This document shows, in pieces, positions 22,300 to 24,607 of a stretch of DNA of 24,607 nucleotides. The stretch lies in contig DASQRW010000009.1 in NCBI GenBank assembly GCA_035642715.1, forward strand, positions 1 to 24,607, read 5' to 3'. This stretch comes from JAJNBK01 sp035642715. Lineage in GTDB: Archaea; Thermoproteota; Nitrososphaeria; Nitrososphaerales; Nitrososphaeraceae. Within the stretch, counting starts at the first letter, position 1. Every line of letters starts with the position of its first letter. Both the position numbers and the translations under genes were made by a program. Under the pieces are notes generated by a model that ran no database searches, had not been told where the DNA came from, and saw only the letters and a program-made list of their open reading frames with translations.

Positions 22300-23340
22300 A
22301 TGGACATCAAAATTTTTGTTTTAACATTAGTAACATTAGGAATACTATTTAGTCAAATCCCAACAAAATCATTAGCATTAGAGTCAAGCATATTGTATTC
22401 AAATATAGTACCTAATTCTAAAATTAGCAATGTAGATTCTATATTAGAATTAAATGATCTGTCTAACATATACAAAAAAATATCATTACAAACACCAAAC
22501 ATTAGTAGTATAGATCACAGTGAAATGATATCTGCAATAAAAGAAGCGGAAAATCGCAAGATGAATGAGACTTCATCATTGCCGGTTAGCGGTCCATGGA
22601 AAGCTTTATCAGGAACATTAAATTCTTCTACAGAAATACACACAGATATACAAAACACAAAACATGAAATAATTCTAGTCCTTCCCGATACGGGGAAGCT
22701 TTATGAAGGTATTTTAGCTTATTCAGCAACAACAGATGTTCAACCAGTGTCGTTTATTGGGCCAGTCAATTTAACTGATGATAAAAAAGGACAATTAATC
22801 GCGTCAATGGATGGTGGTAATATATGGTATGCAGTATCAACGAAGGAATCAGATCAAAAAATAGGGACATGGCAGTTTGCAGCAAATGCTGTTGCGGTTC
22901 ACACAGATTCTGAAACTCCGTTCACTGGCAATTATACAGTAATTTATAGAGAAATAGATCCGTCTGAAACCAATAAGACGGAAACTGTTACATCAACTCC
23001 TTTTCAAGTAATTGGAAACAATACTGGACAAATTTCATGGATCATACCTCCTTCGCACGAAAATCAAACAGGAACTTTATCGTTTAGCTCATCTGAAAAC
23101 ATACAATTCTTAACTTTTCATGGACCTTTAAAACTAGGGGAGGAAAAAGGTACAAAAGACATCTGGATCCCTGATAATGGCAAAACAAACTACGATATAA
23201 CAGTGGCAGATTTAGGAAATAGAGAAGGACTACTTACTCCCGGTAAAATGGGTACATTTACATTTGGTGGAAATGGTTTGGCAATATACTCCTCTAGTGA
23301 AAGACCATTTACAACAAGTTATGCATTAGTAACCCACTAA
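22300..23340 (+). CDS. Secreted surface protein with two internal repeats
   Basis: Intact, 346 aa. Residues 1-26 are a signal peptide (KIFVLTLVTLGILFSQ ... SLALES). Residues about 30-100 are a helical, Ser/Asn-rich spacer. Two related beta-rich units follow: unit 1 about 125-217 (GILAYSATTDVQPVSFIGPV, GTWQFAANAVAVHTDSETPF) and unit 2 about 246-345 (GTLSFSSSENIQFLTFHGPL, GTFTFGGNGLAIYSSSERPF). They share the pattern G-L-xxS-x5-Q-xx-F-x-GP-x-x-L and GTxxFxxNxxAxxxxSExPFT. Eight or so N-x-S/T sites fit an N-glycosylated exported protein. No membrane helix or sorting signal is seen at the end, so it may be S-layer-associated or released. The family is unknown to me. Confidence 0.7.
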   Translation: MDIKIFVLTLVTLGILFSQIPTKSLALESSILYSNIVPNSKISNVDSILELNDLSNIYKKISLQTPNISSIDHSEMISAIKEAENRKMNETSSLPVSGPWKALSGTLNSSTEIHTDIQNTKHEIILVLPDTGKLYEGILAYSATTDVQPVSFIGPVNLTDDKKGQLIASMDGGNIWYAVSTKESDQKIGTWQFAANAVAVHTDSETPFTGNYTVIYREIDPSETNKTETVTSTPFQVIGNNTGQISWIIPPSHENQTGTLSFSSSENIQFLTFHGPLKLGEEKGTKDIWIPDNGKTNYDITVADLGNREGLLTPGKMGTFTFGGNGLAIYSSSERPFTTSYALVTH

Positions 23341-23774
23341 TATCTCTTTTAAATTTTTTTGGTTAGCTATATAGCGATAGATCATCTTTGAATGCTAAAG
23401 TATTGGTTGCAATATTGTTCCGAACAACAAGAACTATATTTTAGCTTCTAACTCTCTTTTGTCCTCGCAGAATTTTTTAATTCGTTTCTAAATTAACACT
23501 ATTCCTATCGAGTAGTTTTTAGGTGCATTGGCTTGCACTAACAAGGACTATGGGCTTTTCGGGTATCACCATCTCTCCCTAGTCTTTAGTATTGTACTAT
23601 CAATTAATACGCTATTGTTTGCAAATAATGCTTGGTCTTGTAGTGGATTCATAAAAGCTTTAGATGCTGGTTCCGTACATCAACTTCATGTAGTCTAGAG
23701 ACTTGCCATTCTCTCACATGTCAAGCTGTTGTGACGGAAGACAATCATGGGGGATATAATTGGATAGAGATAGA
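23341..23774. other. 434-bp gap before the insertion sequence
   Basis: It begins with a T-rich run (TCTTTTAAATTTTTTTGG at 23343-23360), the likely terminator of the secreted-protein gene. A 13-bp palindrome TTGTTCCGAACAA lies near 23415. No ORF with coding character is seen. The stretch is slightly richer in GC from 23520 on and may be a remnant flank of the insertion event. Confidence 0.4.
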
Positions 23775-23788
23775 GGCTCTGTTAACTT
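23775..23788 (+). repeat. IS left terminal inverted repeat
   Basis: GGCTCTGTTAACTT, perfect complement of 24481-24494. Identity ends after 14 bp. Confidence 0.9.
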
Positions 23789-23834
23789 CCCTATTTTATT
23801 GTACATCTAAAGCTGAGTCTGTCCTAATAATTTC

Positions 23835-24482
23835 ATGGACATACTGAAGTATATCAGCAGGACAGACCCAGCTGTGATTGCTTATGGTTTGTACTTGTAT
23901 TTTAGTTCTAGTAGCTATAGATTTGCATCCAAATCGCTTGAACCAATTATTAAAAGAACACATGTATCAATATTGAAATGGGTACAGAAATATTCAAAAT
24001 TAGCAGATAGATTTAAAGTAAAAAGACATTTAGTCAAAGAAATACTTGTATATGAAACATTACTCAAGGTAAATGGCCAGGCTTATTGGTTATGGATAGC
24101 CTATGAACCAAATACTAAATCATGCTTGATGATTCATTTGTCAAGAGAGAAAACTATTTTTGTTTGCTATCGATTCCCTAAGCAGCTCAGAACTAAATAT
24201 GGAAGAAAGCCCATATCTACTGATGGTGCTCTTTGGTACAGTGATGCTTGTAAGTGGTTAAGGTTAAAGCACTTTGTATACAAAATTGAAATGAAGAATC
24301 TAATGGAGAGATTTATTCAGCAGGTCAAGGATAGAACTGAATGTTTTGATGACCATTTTCCCTGTAGAATAAGATATTATGACAGACAGCATATAATGAA
24401 TTGGTTTAAGATGTATATCCTATATCTACATCTGGAAACAAACAGAATAAAATTTACAGAATTCCTATTGAAAGCCAGTTAA
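23835..24482 (+). CDS. IS6-type DDE transposase with altered catalytic site
   Basis: Intact 215-aa frame, ATG 23835. An N-terminal helix-turn-helix (SLEPIIKRTHVSILKWVQKY) recognises the ends. The catalytic core follows the IS6 plan: the first block is ILVYETLLKVNGQAYWLW, the second STDGALWYSD with D130, and the third NLMERFIQQVKDRTECFDDH with E158. In the family the first block normally reads DE-T, with Asp as the first metal ligand; here it is Tyr73-Glu74. The loss of that Asp should abolish strand transfer, so this copy is probably dead although its frame is intact. The GAT to TAT change is a single base. The rest is well conserved, so inactivation looks recent. Confidence 0.85.
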   Translation: MDILKYISRTDPAVIAYGLYLYFSSSSYRFASKSLEPIIKRTHVSILKWVQKYSKLADRFKVKRHLVKEILVYETLLKVNGQAYWLWIAYEPNTKSCLMIHLSREKTIFVCYRFPKQLRTKYGRKPISTDGALWYSDACKWLRLKHFVYKIEMKNLMERFIQQVKDRTECFDDHFPCRIRYYDRQHIMNWFKMYILYLHLETNRIKFTEFLLKAS

Positions 24483-24494
24483 GTTAACAGAGCC
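24481..24494 (-). repeat. IS right terminal inverted repeat
   Basis: AAGTTAACAGAGCC, perfect complement of 23775-23788; its first two bases are the end of the transposase stop codon. Confidence 0.9.
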
Positions 24495-24607
24495 GGAAAA
24501 CTACTTACAATCTATAAATATTAGGTGGCAGCGAAAAAGAGCTGATTCCTAATAATAAGGTCTTGATATTGTTATATCGTCTCTCCATCTACCCGAAAGT
24601 AAAGGTA

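Larger units (their letters stand above)
23775..24494 (+). mobile_element. IS6-family insertion sequence, 720 bp
   Basis: Perfect 14-bp terminal inverted repeats GGCTCTGTTAACTT (23775-23788) and AAGTTAACAGAGCC (24481-24494). The GGCxCTGTT end is typical of IS6/IS26/IS240 elements, and the single transposase gene and 0.7-kb length fit. The transposase stop codon lies in the right repeat. The 8 bp outside the left end (GAGATAGA) and right end (GGAAAACT) are different, so there is no target duplication. This suggests that one end came from recombination, cointegrate formation or an adjacent deletion. Confidence 0.9.

Overview
The window is AT-rich (about one third G+C by eye) and looks like chromosomal accessory DNA from an ammonia-oxidising soil archaeon of the Nitrososphaeria, most likely close to Nitrososphaera or Nitrosocosmicus. 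This placement is inference. It rests on base composition, archaeal-type promoters, several very small C2H2 zinc-finger proteins, an archaeal-style IS6 insertion sequence, and protein families common in that group (CDGSH, DUF1211/TMEM175, Rv2258c-like methyltransferase, class III cyclases, CBS proteins). No rRNA, tRNA or CRISPR array was seen.

Layout. 1-970: two minus-strand genes (a membrane-anchored protein cut by the window edge and a 112-aa unknown). 970-1107: intergenic region with two matching 15-bp operator-like palindromes before a frameshifted Lrp/AsnC-type regulator. 1549-2099: three broken gene pieces joined without spacers. 2567-4479 (minus): an intact winged-helix/methyltransferase and a coiled-coil protein. 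4480-5710: gene crumbs, a 34-aa C2H2 protein and a 145-aa zinc-finger-like protein. 6058-7059: a GT2 glycosyltransferase. 7234-7900: a GC-rich, bacterial-looking UBP zinc-finger gene facing away from a frameshifted CDGSH iron-sulphur gene. 8093-9656: an MFS transporter broken at both ends. 9843-10200: the start of a PPOX-like gene joined to the end of an SDR gene. 10428-11071: a frameshifted TMEM175-like channel. About 11750-12535: a chain of tiny overlapping ORFs with a repeated stop/ribosome-site/start cassette, plasmid- or virus-like in style. 12531-13149: truncated alpha/beta hydrolase and cysteine hydrolase that once overlapped by ATGA. 13262-14575: an intact MFS transporter. 15239-18127: broken cyclase, ester cyclase and secreted-protein genes. 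18374-19709: a 1.3-kb block enclosed by a 53-bp inverted repeat (34 bp perfect), carrying a C2H2 protein, a four-helix membrane protein and a CBS protein. 19776-22163 (minus): a VOC remnant, an intact nucleotide cyclase and a broken FAD oxidoreductase. 22300-23340: a secreted protein with an internal duplication. 23775-24494: a complete IS6-type insertion sequence whose transposase lacks the first catalytic aspartate.

The main theme is decay. More than a dozen genes are recognisable only by joining reading frames. Many breaks are single-base indels in A or T runs, which could be sequencing errors. Others cannot be explained that way: in-frame nonsense substitutions, a 5-bp tandem duplication and joins between unrelated genes. 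I read this as a genomic-island graveyard shaped by mobile elements, with a minority of intact genes. The intact genes do not form one pathway. The likely surviving functions are small-molecule export, surface modification, nucleotide signalling (cyclase, CBS) and small zinc-finger regulators. The best candidate for something undescribed is the inverted-repeat-bounded block at 18374-19709; the overlapping small-ORF chain near 12 kb is second.
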